From: Pseudomonadota bacterium
GTDB taxonomy: Bacteria > Pseudomonadota > Gammaproteobacteria > Pseudomonadales > Azotimanducaceae
Assembly (NCBI GenBank): GCA_027624035.1
Contig: JAQBUI010000012.1
Coordinates: forward strand, 17,274 to 81,273
Length of the DNA: 64,000 nucleotides
Direction: 5' to 3'
The notes under the pieces: model-generated
Databases searched by the model: none
What the model was told of the DNA's origin: nothing
What the model saw: the letters and a program-made list of their open reading frames with translations, nothing else
Shown: one piece after another, positions 34,857-43,402 of the stretch
Position numbering within the stretch: position 1 is the first letter of the stretch
Layout: every line of letters starts with the position of its first letter
Translations under genes and position numbers: made by a program

Positions 34857-35648
34857 CTAACCCTGAATAAACGGCTGGCCAGCGGGCCACGTGTCTTCGG
34901 GTTCGTAGGCAAGGACCTCCCTGGTCCTCGACAGGTCGATCCTGGCCTTGCGCAGCGGCCTGCTGGTCGCAAACAGGGCCTCAAAACGCCCGGCAGGCAG
35001 CTCCGCTTCGACGCAGGCCCGGAAGAACCGACCCGCGTCAGAATGACTCAGATAGACATCTGTCCCCACCGGGCTCGCCAGCAGTTCCTCTGCATGAGGC
35101 CGTGACCTCGGCAGCCAGCCGAGCCTCGCCGCGATGATACTCATGCCGTAGACCCGGGCGTACATCTCACCAATGTCTTCAGCCCATAGCTTGGTCAGAG
35201 CGTAGTGGTTGATCACCTTCGGCCCATCTTCGAGGGTCACAAGGTCGGTCCACGGGTGGCCGGATACCACCTGAACCGAACTCGTCAACACCAGACGCGG
35301 TACCCCATGAATTCGGGCCGCGTCGCAGACGTGATACAGGCCACGCACGTTTGGCTCAATGAGGTCCTCAATGAAGTCAGCTTCATCCGGTGTTGCGGCC
35401 AGATGGATCACGGCATCCATATTGGCGGTCGCCGCCGCGACCGCCCCACGATCAAGAATGTCGCCAACGATAGCCTGTACATCGCCCTCACTCCTGATCC
35501 GGTCGAAACCGAAGACCTGATGGCCCCGGGCAACCAGATCAGTGCAGACGGCCTTGCCCACGCCACCGGATGATCCGGTGACCAGTACTTTTTTAGGCGA
35601 CCCCGCCCTGGACGACCCCGCCGATTCCGTGGATCCCTCTTGAGTCAC
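34857..35648 (-). CDS. NAD(P)-dependent epimerase/dehydratase (extended SDR)
   Basis: A 263-residue SDR of the epimerase type. A Gly-rich nucleotide motif lies in VLVTGSSGGVGKAV after a 20-residue Ser/Gly/Glu-rich lead, DVQAIVGDILD follows, and the catalytic Y-x3-K is in HYALTKLWAED with a Ser in VLTSSVQVV. The start is a GTG at 35648, with CGGGAGAG at a good distance. The short substrate domain makes a small sugar or lactone substrate plausible (uronate dehydrogenase-like enzymes have this length), but the specificity is not established. Confidence 0.82.
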   Translation of the reverse strand: MTQEGSTESAGSSRAGSPKKVLVTGSSGGVGKAVCTDLVARGHQVFGFDRIRSEGDVQAIVGDILDRGAVAAATANMDAVIHLAATPDEADFIEDLIEPNVRGLYHVCDAARIHGVPRLVLTSSVQVVSGHPWTDLVTLEDGPKVINHYALTKLWAEDIGEMYARVYGMSIIAARLGWLPRSRPHAEELLASPVGTDVYLSHSDAGRFFRACVEAELPAGRFEALFATSRPLRKARIDLSRTREVLAYEPEDTWPAGQPFIQG

Positions 35649-35691
35649 TGTTTACTCTCCCGTTAACAATAATGTCTTTCAAAAATGTCTT

Positions 35692-36963
35692 TCAAACGCC
35701 GGGCCATTTCAGCCGGATGGGGTCCGGCTCATCGCGCATCTGGTCTCTGACATTGTTCACTCCTGTCAGGAACTCGCGCATGGCGATCAGCAGATAGTAC
35801 CGACCGCGACGGGTCAGAACCAGACGATCATCCTCTATCCGGACCATGCCCAGCAAACGACTGCTGGCAATCTCCAGCCACAGCGACCGCTCAAAACCAG
35901 GACCCCAGCGACTTCGGGCAACATCCCTGGATAAGGACAGGCCGAAGAGATTGGTCATTAGATAGTACCTTAGCTGTTCACGCCGGGAGAACGGCAGATG
36001 TCGCGTCAATCCATGGCCCTGACGGTCTACCGTCGCGCCATATCCGGGTATGGAGAATGACGTGGCGTAGAGAACGCCATTAAGGTAGCTGAAGGAACCA
36101 CTCCCAACCCCGATGTATTGTTCATGATTGATGATGTACTCATCGATCATCGCCGCGTCCCGGGAGAAGCACCAGACAGACGACAATTCGTAATCCCCGG
36201 CGAGGCCATCATTGATCCGTTCATACAGCGCCCGCTCACGGGAGAAGTCCACCTCACCCATCGCCTGTTGCATCTGAACCCTCGATGAATTGGATGCCAT
36301 CAGGGGATACCAGGACACCTGTTTAAGAGCCAGGGATCGGACAATCTCCAGGTCGCGTTCAATAGATGCCAGCGTCTGTCCCGGCAGGTTGAAGATCAGG
36401 TCCACGTTCAATGTTTCAAATGCGTCGTTGGCGACCCTGAGCCGCTCGATGATCTGCGCCGCCGAACCGTAGGGGCCGAGCCGGTTCATCCTGGCCAGCA
36501 GACCATCATCGAAGCTCTGCACGCCGACGGAAAGCCGCTTGATGCCCGCCGCACGCAGTTGCCCGATCGTCGATTCACGAAGATGATTGGGGTTCGTCTC
36601 GACCGAGATTTGCTCGATACCGAACAGCGACCTGATCAAATCCAGTGTCACCAGCAATTGATCGAGGTTGACCGTAGGTGTTCCGCCGCCAACATAGGCC
36701 TCGGAGAAGCGAAAGCCCCGCTCGTGGTAGCCGGTGATCTCCCGTCTGAGGGCTTCGAAATAGGTCAATGCCAGTGTCTCATCGTAGTGGATGCGGTGAA
36801 ACGAACAGAACGGACACAGCGACTCGCAGAACGGGATGTGAATGTACAACAGGTACCGGTGGCCCGGCTGCGGCAACGGTGTCGGCAGCATTCCCCGATC
36901 ATCAAACGACAGCGCATCGCGTGCGATATGGCCCAGCACAGCGGTCATGACCTGATCAAACAT
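35692..36963 (-). CDS. Coproporphyrinogen III oxidase-like radical SAM protein (HemN/HemW family)
   Basis: A 423-residue radical SAM protein. The [4Fe-4S] motif is in HIPFCESLCPFCSFH (C-x3-C-x2-C), with AYVGGGTPTV, ISVETNPNHL and RLSVGVQSFDDGLLARMNR typical of the HemN/HemW family, and a C-terminal HemN-type winged domain. HemN makes protoporphyrinogen without oxygen, while HemW-like proteins are heme chaperones; the CPFC spacing is nearer HemW. The gene is monocistronic behind three 11-bp tandem repeats. An anaerobic heme role would fit the low-oxygen respiratory operon in this window, but that is inference. Confidence 0.82.
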   Translation of the reverse strand: MFDQVMTAVLGHIARDALSFDDRGMLPTPLPQPGHRYLLYIHIPFCESLCPFCSFHRIHYDETLALTYFEALRREITGYHERGFRFSEAYVGGGTPTVNLDQLLVTLDLIRSLFGIEQISVETNPNHLRESTIGQLRAAGIKRLSVGVQSFDDGLLARMNRLGPYGSAAQIIERLRVANDAFETLNVDLIFNLPGQTLASIERDLEIVRSLALKQVSWYPLMASNSSRVQMQQAMGEVDFSRERALYERINDGLAGDYELSSVWCFSRDAAMIDEYIINHEQYIGVGSGSFSYLNGVLYATSFSIPGYGATVDRQGHGLTRHLPFSRREQLRYYLMTNLFGLSLSRDVARSRWGPGFERSLWLEIASSRLLGMVRIEDDRLVLTRRGRYYLLIAMREFLTGVNNVRDQMRDEPDPIRLKWPGV

Positions 36964-37001
36964 CTGCCGCGCCTCGACCCCGGCTACCGTAACGGCTGGA
37001 T

Positions 37002-37034
37002 CTGCGTTTCACCTGCGTTTCACCTGCGTTTCAT
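37002..37034. repeat. Three tandem 11-bp repeats upstream of the HemN-like gene
   Basis: CTGCGTTTCAC occurs three times head to tail (37002-37012, 37013-37023, 37024-37034, the last ending CAT), beginning 39 bases before the HemN-like ATG at 36963. A period near one helical turn puts the copies on one face of the DNA, as expected of an array bound by a regulator. It could also be simple slippage. Confidence 0.6.
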
Positions 37035-37246
37035 AAAGCTTCCCGGCCCCCACCGTCCGGTCCAGGATACTTCCCGACACAACCACTTGACACGACAACA
37101 CTGCAAGACCCGTTGCAAGGCAAGGTTGAAAGCGAGGGTGCGCCCGCCACGGTAAGGGGCATCTTGTCACTCCAGTGATTTTACGTCAGTCTCTCACAAA
37201 ATATGGCAGCTCTGTCTGCCTGCCATCAGCCCGAAGGATCAGCATC

Positions 37247-37525
37247 ATGGACACAGAGACGTTTCTCGCAACCGCACCGGATGGCGAGAGCCAGGCACTC
37301 CAGGCGCTCTGGTGGGAGAAAAAGGGTGACTGGGACCGGGCCCACAAACTGCTGCAGGCGAGCACACCGGATAACGACTGGGTGCACGCCTACCTGCATC
37401 GCGTCGAAGGCGACCTTTCCAACGCGGGCTACTGGTATCGACGTGCCAAGCGGCCAGTCCCGGAGCAGTCACTGGCAGCGGAGTGGCAGGCGATCATCTC
37501 CGAGCTCCTCGCCGCCGGGGACTGA
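37247..37525 (+). CDS. Small conserved-looking hypothetical protein
   Basis: A 92-residue soluble protein starting at the ATG at 37247 after GAAGGATCAGC; an earlier in-frame start gives an unrelated N-terminus. The core ALWWEKKGDWDRAHKLLQ and AYLHRVEGDLSNAGYWYRRA are two amphipathic helices resembling a single TPR-like helical hairpin. Small proteins of this pattern (W-W-x-x-K-G-D-W-x-x-A-H) recur in proteobacteria without assigned function. It lies 71 bases before the crotonase gene and may be co-transcribed. Confidence 0.6.
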   Translation: MDTETFLATAPDGESQALQALWWEKKGDWDRAHKLLQASTPDNDWVHAYLHRVEGDLSNAGYWYRRAKRPVPEQSLAAEWQAIISELLAAGD

Positions 37526-37596
37526 ACAGTGCTATTCTTGCGGCCGCAACGATATGCCCCAACAATCAATCGACACATCAGACTGCAGGAGACCCC

Positions 37597-38373
37597 ATGG
37601 CCGGCACAGAAGCTACCCGATACGACATCAAGAAAGGCGCAGCCTGGATTACGCTGAATCGCCCTGAAAACCGCAATGCACTGTCGGCCATCCTGGTCAC
37701 TGAACTCTACGATCACCTGATGGCTTCCAATGCCAACGATGACGTCCGCTCGATCATCATCACCGGCACTGACCCAGCCTTTTGCGCCGGGGCTGACCTG
37801 AAAAGCCCGCCCGGGTCCAGCATTGATGGTGGCGGGCGTGCTGTGCCCTATCCCGAGGTGCTCGCAGCCATTCAGGACAGCCCCAAACCGGTCATCGCGG
37901 CAGTCAATGGTGCCGCGTTCGCAGGGGGTCTCGGCCTGGTCGGCGCCTCAGACATCGTGATTACCGCTGACCAGGTACAGTTTTCGTTCAGTGAAGTACG
38001 CATCGGCGTGATACCCGCCGTGATTTCCGTGGTCTGCCTGCCCAAACTCGGTACCCATCACGGCATGAAGCTCTTTCTGACAGGAGAACGGTTTACCGGC
38101 GAGCAGGCAGTGGCCATGGGCTTTGCCCATCGTGCTGTACCCCGTGCCGACCTGGAAGCAGCCGTTCAGGAAGAGGTCGACATGATCAATCTGGGCGGGC
38201 CCAATGCCGTGGTGGAATGCAAGAAGCTGGTCCGGCGTGTTCCTCAACTCAGCCGTGAGGAAGCCTTCAAGGAGACTGCCGAGTGGAGTGGCCGGATGTT
38301 TCGCGCACCCGAGGGTGCCGAGGGGATGGCCGCATTCCGTGAAAAACGCAAGGCATCATGGATCAAGGACTAG
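37597..38373 (+). CDS. Enoyl-CoA hydratase/isomerase family protein
   Basis: A 258-residue crotonase-fold protein; AGGAGACCCC decides the ATG at 37597. Oxyanion-hole blocks are TDPAFCAGADLKSP and VNGAAFAGGLGLVGASDI. Of the two hydratase glutamates the first is replaced (AGGLGL), while the second is present in FSFSEVRIGVIP, so activity may be hydratase-like or another crotonase reaction. It is nine bases before the AtuA-like gene, which points to a shared role in branched or terpenoid acyl-CoA breakdown. Confidence 0.83.
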   Translation: MAGTEATRYDIKKGAAWITLNRPENRNALSAILVTELYDHLMASNANDDVRSIIITGTDPAFCAGADLKSPPGSSIDGGGRAVPYPEVLAAIQDSPKPVIAAVNGAAFAGGLGLVGASDIVITADQVQFSFSEVRIGVIPAVISVVCLPKLGTHHGMKLFLTGERFTGEQAVAMGFAHRAVPRADLEAAVQEEVDMINLGGPNAVVECKKLVRRVPQLSREEAFKETAEWSGRMFRAPEGAEGMAAFREKRKASWIKD

Positions 38374-38382
38374 GGGAAGCAC

Positions 38383-40149
38383 ATGGTTGAATCAATCAGG
38401 ATTGCGAACTGCAGCGGATACTACGGTGACAACCTTGGCGCCGCCCGGGCGATGGTAGACGGCGGCCCCATCGACGTGCTGACCGGTGACTATCTTGCCG
38501 AGCTCACGATGACCATCCTGTACAATCAGAAGCAGACTCGCGGCGCCAACACGGGCTACGTCGGCACCTTCCTGAAACAGGTGGCGGACGTCGCGAGCGA
38601 CTGCAAGAAGCGCGGCATCAAGATCGTCTCCAACGCCGGGGGCCTCAATCCGAAAGCCATGGCTGAGGAGATCGAGAAGATCCTGGCGGAGCAGAACGTG
38701 GATGCGAAGGTGGCATACATCGACGGCGACGATCTGCTGGAAGACATCGAGCGCCTGCAGGCCGAGGGCGAACAGTTCGTCAACATTGACAAGGGCATTC
38801 CCCTGGCGAAGTCCGGCAACCCGGTGGTGACCGCCAACACCTATTTTGGGGCCTGGGGCATCAAGGAGGCCCTGGACCAGGGTGCGGACATCGTCATCGC
38901 ACCGAGGGTCACGGATGCCGCCGTCGTCATCGGGCCGGCCGCCTGGAAATTCAACTGGCAGCGCAACGACTACGATGCCCTGGCCGGGGCCCTTGCCGCT
39001 GGACACATCATTGAATGCGGCGCCCAGTGCTGTGGTGGAAATTATTCTTTTATTGAGGAAGTTCCCACCTTCCGCAATGTCGGATACCCCATTGCCGAAA
39101 TCGAACCAGACGGCAGCTTCACGATCACCAAGCATCCCGGCACCGGTGGCTTGATCTCTGTCGGGACCGTGACCGCCCAGTTGCTCTATGAAATCTCCAC
39201 CCCGGCCTACTACAACCCGGATGTGATCGCCCATTTCGATACCATGGCCGTGGAGCAGACCGGCGAACACCGCGTGCGCGTCAGCGGCTGTCGAGGCAGC
39301 AGCCCGCCCCCCACTCACAAGGTTTGCATCAACACCCGGGGGGGCTACCGCAACGGCCTGGAAGTGCTGCTCACGGGCCTTGATATCGAAAAGAAGGCGG
39401 AACTGTATCTGGACCAGATCTTCCACAACCTCGGCGGCAAGGAGCAGTTTGACGAGGTGGAGATCCAGTTGATCCGGAGCGACAAGGAAGACCCCGTTAC
39501 CAACGAGCAAGCCCATGCGGCGCTGCGAGTGACCTGCGTCTCCAGCGACCCTAAGAAAGTCGGCAGACTCTTCAATGCGAAAATCACTGAACTTGGCCTC
39601 GCCACCATTCCGGGCAACACCGGCCGCGGCAACTCCATGGGCGGTGGTAATGCAACGATTGTCTACTGGCCTGCCCTGCTCGACAGCCGCAAGGTGACCG
39701 AGCGCGTCCACATGGGCGATACGGTGACCGAAGTCCTGCCGACCCAGCGCCTGGACCTTCCGGAAATCTTCTATCAGGAAGTACCCGTCAAGATTGCGCC
39801 TGCTCCCGGCGGAGACACCGTGCGCATTCCGTTTGGGAGACTCTTCGGGACCCGTTCCGGTGACAAGGGAGGCTGCGCCAACTGTGGCGTCTGGGCACGC
39901 TCCGATGAGGCCTACAGTTTTCTGCATGAGTACCTCACAGTGGATGAGTTCAAACGGCTGCTGCCGGACCTGGCGCAATACGACATCGAACGCTACGAGA
40001 TGCCAAACCTGCGGGCGCTGAATTTCTATATCCACGATATCCTGAAGGACGGCGTTTCCTCCAACAACCGGATCGACGGGCAGGCAAAATCCCTGGGCGA
40101 ATACCTGCGAGCCAAGTACATTGAGGCACCCGCGGTACTGGTCGGATAG
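38383..40149 (+). CDS. AtuA-family protein (DUF1446; acyclic terpene utilisation)
   Basis: A 588-residue cytoplasmic protein with the full AtuA architecture. The N-terminal DUF1446 domain (about residues 1-450) opens IRIANCSGYYGDNLGAAR and includes GGLNPKAMAEEI, APRVTDAA and GHIIECGAQCCGGNYS. The C-terminal AtuA-like ferredoxin-fold domain starts about residue 480 (FGRLFGTRSGDKGGCANCGVW). In pseudomonads atuA belongs to citronellol/geraniol degradation, though its reaction is unknown. Only a crotonase accompanies it; the geranyl-CoA carboxylase genes are not in the window. AGGGGAAGCAC precedes the ATG. Confidence 0.88.
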   Translation: MVESIRIANCSGYYGDNLGAARAMVDGGPIDVLTGDYLAELTMTILYNQKQTRGANTGYVGTFLKQVADVASDCKKRGIKIVSNAGGLNPKAMAEEIEKILAEQNVDAKVAYIDGDDLLEDIERLQAEGEQFVNIDKGIPLAKSGNPVVTANTYFGAWGIKEALDQGADIVIAPRVTDAAVVIGPAAWKFNWQRNDYDALAGALAAGHIIECGAQCCGGNYSFIEEVPTFRNVGYPIAEIEPDGSFTITKHPGTGGLISVGTVTAQLLYEISTPAYYNPDVIAHFDTMAVEQTGEHRVRVSGCRGSSPPPTHKVCINTRGGYRNGLEVLLTGLDIEKKAELYLDQIFHNLGGKEQFDEVEIQLIRSDKEDPVTNEQAHAALRVTCVSSDPKKVGRLFNAKITELGLATIPGNTGRGNSMGGGNATIVYWPALLDSRKVTERVHMGDTVTEVLPTQRLDLPEIFYQEVPVKIAPAPGGDTVRIPFGRLFGTRSGDKGGCANCGVWARSDEAYSFLHEYLTVDEFKRLLPDLAQYDIERYEMPNLRALNFYIHDILKDGVSSNNRIDGQAKSLGEYLRAKYIEAPAVLVG

Positions 40150-40216
40150 TCGGATAGAAGCGCGCTCTGGTCAGCATCGCCTGGCGTGAAGGGAGGCACT
40201 GGTCTATCTTGCTTCG

Positions 40217-40864
40217 ATGCGTATTCGCTATCGATACCAGAACTTCACGGTCGGGGATATCGACATCAGGCTCCGCGTTCCACGGGACCTGGAGCAGTTC
40301 AACGACCCGGACCGGGCACGGCAACTCGGCATTCAACGGGATGCGTTCCCGTTCTTCGGCGTCGTGTGGGAGTCGGGGGAGTTACTCGCCCGCCTGATGC
40401 AGGGCTACGATGTTTCCGGCAAGCGCATCCTGGAGATCGGCTGCGGGATGGCCCTCGCCAGCCACGTGCTGAACGTGCGCGGGGCCAACATCACGGCGAT
40501 GGACATCCATCCACTGGTGGGGGAATTCATCGAGTATAACGCCGCTCTTAACCGGGCCCCGGCCATTCCCTTCGTTGCGGCGTCGTGGTCCGAGGGAATT
40601 CCCGAAGCCGAGCCATTCGATCTCATCCTGGGGAGCGACATCCTGTATGAGCCGAGGCACGTCCGTACCCTCCCGGCCTTCATCGATCATCATCTGGGGG
40701 CAACCGGCGAGGTACTCCTGATCAACCCTGACCGCGGCCAGGACGAGGATTTTCACCGCACCCTGCTGGCACGGGGCTTTAGCTGTGAATCACTCCCGGA
40801 GGGCCTCATCAATCCCGAATCCAGACCATATCACGTGACGGGCAAGCGCTATCGTCGCCGGTAA
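40217..40864 (+). CDS. Class I SAM-dependent methyltransferase (Methyltransf_16-like)
   Basis: A 215-residue soluble methyltransferase. SAM motif I is RILEIGCGMALASHVLNVRGA, followed by TAMDIHP, a W-S-E-G-I-P stretch and ILGSDILYEP, the D-x-x-Y pattern of Methyltransf_16 (FAM86/METTL21-type protein lysine methyltransferases). No ribosome site is evident before the ATG at 40217, so the start is tentative. It ends 43 bases before the stop of the selenoprotein gene on the opposite strand. Confidence 0.78.
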   Translation: MRIRYRYQNFTVGDIDIRLRVPRDLEQFNDPDRARQLGIQRDAFPFFGVVWESGELLARLMQGYDVSGKRILEIGCGMALASHVLNVRGANITAMDIHPLVGEFIEYNAALNRAPAIPFVAASWSEGIPEAEPFDLILGSDILYEPRHVRTLPAFIDHHLGATGEVLLINPDRGQDEDFHRTLLARGFSCESLPEGLINPESRPYHVTGKRYRRR

Positions 40865-40907
40865 GCAGCCGGCTCACTCGTCCGGGCAAACGCCTCAATG
40901 GACGGGA

Positions 40908-41135
40908 TCACGCCACCTTGTCACGAATCTCCTCAATGAGCTGGTCCTCATCCGGGAACTGTCCCGTCTCGTGTCGGGAATAGACCAGTTCATCGTTGAC
41001 AGTCACGTCAAAAATGCCGCCTGCCCCCCGAATCAACGTCGGTTCCGCATCGAAGTGTTGTTTGATTTTTGCAGCCAGACTGACCGCTTTGGGCTGGTAG
41101 CCTCAGCCACCACAGTATTGGATGACAAATTCCAT
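40908..41135 (-). CDS. SelW-like selenoprotein with in-frame UGA (selenocysteine) codon
   Basis: A 75-residue protein of the SelT/SelW/SelH (Rdx) family, a thioredoxin-like fold. It starts at the ATG at 41135 behind CAGGAGGCGATC, a strong ribosome site. Codon 11 is TGA (41105-41103), exactly where the redox motif C-x-x-U belongs: EFVIQYCGG-U-GYQPKAV. The frame continues for 64 codons with family features (GAGGIFDVTVNDELVYSR, GQFP) and ends in TGA at 40908-40910. Conservation on both sides of the UGA, and its replacement of the family's Cys/Sec position, argue against a pseudogene. Bacterial decoding needs a hairpin just downstream and selA/selB/selC/selD, not present in this window. Confidence 0.88.
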
Positions 41136-41181
41136 GATCGCCTCCTGAGTTGTCGGCAGACCACTACACTACGCCTGCATC

Positions 41182-41197
41182 GGGGTCGGAGTAAAGT
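41182..41197. repeat. Solo fragment of the GGGTCRGAGTNAA repeat end
   Basis: GGGGTCGGAGTAAAGT, upstream of the selenoprotein gene and after the SDR stop region, repeats the end motif of the element at 31631-31816. It is a single short copy with no partner, so it may be an old remnant or chance. Confidence 0.35.
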
Positions 41198-41215
41198 CCG
41201 GAGGCCACCTTCCCG

Positions 41216-41992
41216 TCAGGCGTTTCGGATCGTCAGCCCTCCGTCGACGGGCAATGCGACGCCGGTGATGTACTGGGCTGCTGGCAATACCAGGCTCAGG
41301 GTTCCATGGGCTACTTCCTCGGGCTCTCCATAGCGAAGCAGCGCCGCCCGGCGTCTGGCAAAGACTTCCTTGTTCTCATCGGGTATGCCTGCCGTCATGC
41401 CGGTGTTGATGGGCCCCGGGCAGATGCAGTTCACCGTGATGCCTTCGGGCCCGAGTTCCACAGCAAGGGCTCGCGTCAGGCCGATGACGCCGGTCTTGGC
41501 GGTGGTATAGGCACTGATCCCCCTGGTCGCCCCGAGCCCTTCCGTGGATGCAATGTTCACGATTCGGCCATGGGCAGAACGACGAATAAAGGGCAGCGCT
41601 GCCCGAATCATCCTCATATGAGCGGTCAGCATGATGGCGATACAACGGTCCCACGTGGCCAGCATATCCTCTCCATCAATGGGCGAGCCGCCGCCCACTC
41701 CGGCATTGTTCACCAGGATATCAATACCACCAAAGTGCTCACCAATCTCTGACACCAGCGGGTCAATCCCATCTGCGTCCGATAGGTCCAGAACCCAGCC
41801 CCGTGCATCGTAACCGGCGTCGGTCATTTCTTTGACCACAGCATCCAGCGGCTCCCGATTGATGTCGACCAGGGCGACTCTGGCGCCCTCGTCACCAAAC
41901 AGATGTGCTGTCGCGCGACCCATGCCACTGGCGGCACCGGTCACAATGGCGACTTCATCCCGGATGGATCGGCTGAGTTTCGTCAGTGCCAT
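41216..41992 (-). CDS. SDR-family oxidoreductase
   Basis: A 258-residue classical short-chain dehydrogenase/reductase. NAD(P) motif VAIVTGAASGMGRAT, then VALVDINRE (Asp after beta-2 suggests NAD), NNAGVGGG, and catalytic Ser in NIASTEGLG with Y-x3-K in SAYTTAKTGV. The CPGPINTGM and VDGGLTI blocks complete the family pattern. The ATG at 41992 is chosen since AGGGAG lies six bases before it; an ATG six bases further upstream would be too close to that site. It is divergent from the PTPS-like gene. Substrate unknown. Confidence 0.88.
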   Translation of the reverse strand: MALTKLSRSIRDEVAIVTGAASGMGRATAHLFGDEGARVALVDINREPLDAVVKEMTDAGYDARGWVLDLSDADGIDPLVSEIGEHFGGIDILVNNAGVGGGSPIDGEDMLATWDRCIAIMLTAHMRMIRAALPFIRRSAHGRIVNIASTEGLGATRGISAYTTAKTGVIGLTRALAVELGPEGITVNCICPGPINTGMTAGIPDENKEVFARRRAALLRYGEPEEVAHGTLSLVLPAAQYITGVALPVDGGLTIRNA

Positions 41993-42145
41993 GGTCATCT
42001 CCCTAAAGTTTCGCCCAGTGTGCCCCAGCGCAGTGAGCCGTGCAATTGCGCCAGATCGACCCTTTCTGATGTCCGTAATCAGCTCAGGTACTCTGGCCCG
42101 GGAATTCGGGTTAATATCGCGGTTTGTCTGAATAAAGCTGACCCT

Positions 42146-42646
42146 GTGAGTGAACCACCACCCCGATACGGTCGAATTGAGATCCGCAAACAGGCACTGA
42201 AGTTTTCGGCGGCCCACTTCACCATCTTCAGTGAGACGGACCGTGAGAACCTGCATGGTCACAACTTCCAGGTGGAATGTGAACTGACCGCGCCGGTTGG
42301 TGAAGACGGACTGATGTTCGACTACGGCATCATCAAGAAGGTGCTCCGCGAAGTCTGTGAAACGCTTGACGAACAGATGATCCTCCCCGCCAATTCACCC
42401 CACCTTCAGATTGAAGCGGGCGATGACTATACCGTCGCCATCTTCAACGGCGAACGCCTTCCCTTTCTGGCGCGGGACCTCACCGTGCTGCCCATCGCCA
42501 ATACTACGGTGGAAGAGTTCTCAAGCTACCTGCTGGGTCTTATCGTCGATCACCCGAGCTTTGAGGGCAGGGGCATTACCCGGATGACCATTAAAGTCTC
42601 CTCCAGCCCCGGCCAGACAGGGTGCGCTTCCTGGGAAACCCCATGA
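42146..42646 (+). CDS. 6-pyruvoyl-tetrahydropterin synthase family protein, PTPS-III-like
   Basis: A 166-residue PTPS/QueD-fold protein. Zinc ligands are His in KFSAAHF and the pair in LHGHNF. QueD has a catalytic Cys in C-x3-H-G-H; here no Cys lies between the zinc histidines, and the motif is R-E-N-L-H-G-H, i.e. E-x2-H-G-H. As I recall the families, that is the PTPS-III form, which cleaves the side chain of dihydroneopterin and can replace FolB in folate synthesis. The start is a GTG at 42146 without a clear ribosome site. The stop overlaps the next SDR as ATGA. QueD-like function cannot be excluded, since a YhhQ-type transporter follows. Confidence 0.8.
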   Translation: MSEPPPRYGRIEIRKQALKFSAAHFTIFSETDRENLHGHNFQVECELTAPVGEDGLMFDYGIIKKVLREVCETLDEQMILPANSPHLQIEAGDDYTVAIFNGERLPFLARDLTVLPIANTTVEEFSSYLLGLIVDHPSFEGRGITRMTIKVSSSPGQTGCASWETP

Positions 42647-43371
42647 ACCAGCCATTAAACGAAGCGCCCGGTCGCAGGACGCTGGTGATCACCGGTGCCA
42701 GCAAGGGGATCGGACTGGCGACCGCCGTTGCCTTCTGCGATGCAGGCTACCGCACCATTAATCTGTCCAGAAGCAGCCCACCGGACACTCGTATCGAGAG
42801 TCACGCCATGGACCTGACTTCGCCGGACGCCGAAGCTGCACTGACGGAACTGATGGACAGACTGGTTGCGCCGGGGCCAATCACACTGGTCCACAACGCC
42901 GCTCGAATGGTCAACGATACCGCCAGAGACGCCGACGTCGCCGACTTCGAGGCCGTGCTTCGGCTCAATGTCATCGCACCCCACATTATCAATCGAAACC
43001 TGATTGGCAAGATGAGCCCAGGCTCATCGATCATCTATGTCGGCTCAACACTCGCCGAAAAAGCTGTCGCCAATAGCTTCAGCTATGTCACCAGCAAACA
43101 TGCCCTCGTGGGCATGATGCGAGCCACGTGCCAGGACCTTGCCGGGTCCGGCATCCACACGGCCTGCGTCTGCCCCGGATTCACCGATACCGAAATGCTT
43201 CGGACCCATGTCGGCGACAGCGAGCAGGTGCTGAAGGTCATCGCCGGGCTTTCTACATTCGGCCGGCTGATTGAACCCGGAGAGATTGCTGCCACCATTC
43301 AATTTGTCGCTGAGAATCCGGTGATGAATGGTGCAGTCATCCATGCCAATCTTGGTCAGGTCGAGACCTGA
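42643..43371 (+). CDS. SDR-family oxidoreductase in the pterin operon
   Basis: A 242-residue short-chain dehydrogenase, started at the ATG at 42643 that overlaps the PTPS-like stop (ATGA). NAD(P) motif VITGASKGIGLAT, NLSRSSP (Arg after beta-2 suggests NADPH), HNAARM in place of NNAG, catalytic Ser in YVGSTLAEK and Y-x3-K in FSYVTSKHAL, then CPGFTDTEM. Coupling to a pterin enzyme makes a pteridine reductase role (like sepiapterin or dihydromonapterin reductase) attractive, but substrate motifs are not diagnostic. Confidence 0.82.
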   Translation: MNQPLNEAPGRRTLVITGASKGIGLATAVAFCDAGYRTINLSRSSPPDTRIESHAMDLTSPDAEAALTELMDRLVAPGPITLVHNAARMVNDTARDADVADFEAVLRLNVIAPHIINRNLIGKMSPGSSIIYVGSTLAEKAVANSFSYVTSKHALVGMMRATCQDLAGSGIHTACVCPGFTDTEMLRTHVGDSEQVLKVIAGLSTFGRLIEPGEIAATIQFVAENPVMNGAVIHANLGQVET

Positions 43372-43402
43372 CGGCTGCCGAAATCACCCAGGAGACATCA
43401 CC

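Noticed and set aside
37002..37034. Tandem repeats as a CRISPR remnant
   Set aside because: The units are 11 bp with no spacers and no cas genes are present.
38392..40035. A 547-codon open frame antisense to the AtuA gene
   Set aside because: It mirrors the high-GC third positions of the real gene, lacks any family similarity and a ribosome site, and the sense strand is a clear AtuA protein.
40908..41135. Reading the SelW-like frame as a pseudogene with a premature stop
   Set aside because: The UGA is precisely at the Sec/Cys position, both sides are conserved, and the ribosome site is strong; decay would not choose that codon.
42146..42646. Calling the PTPS-fold gene queD
   Set aside because: The QueD catalytic Cys before H-G-H is missing and Glu is in the PTPS-III position, so the general family name is safer.
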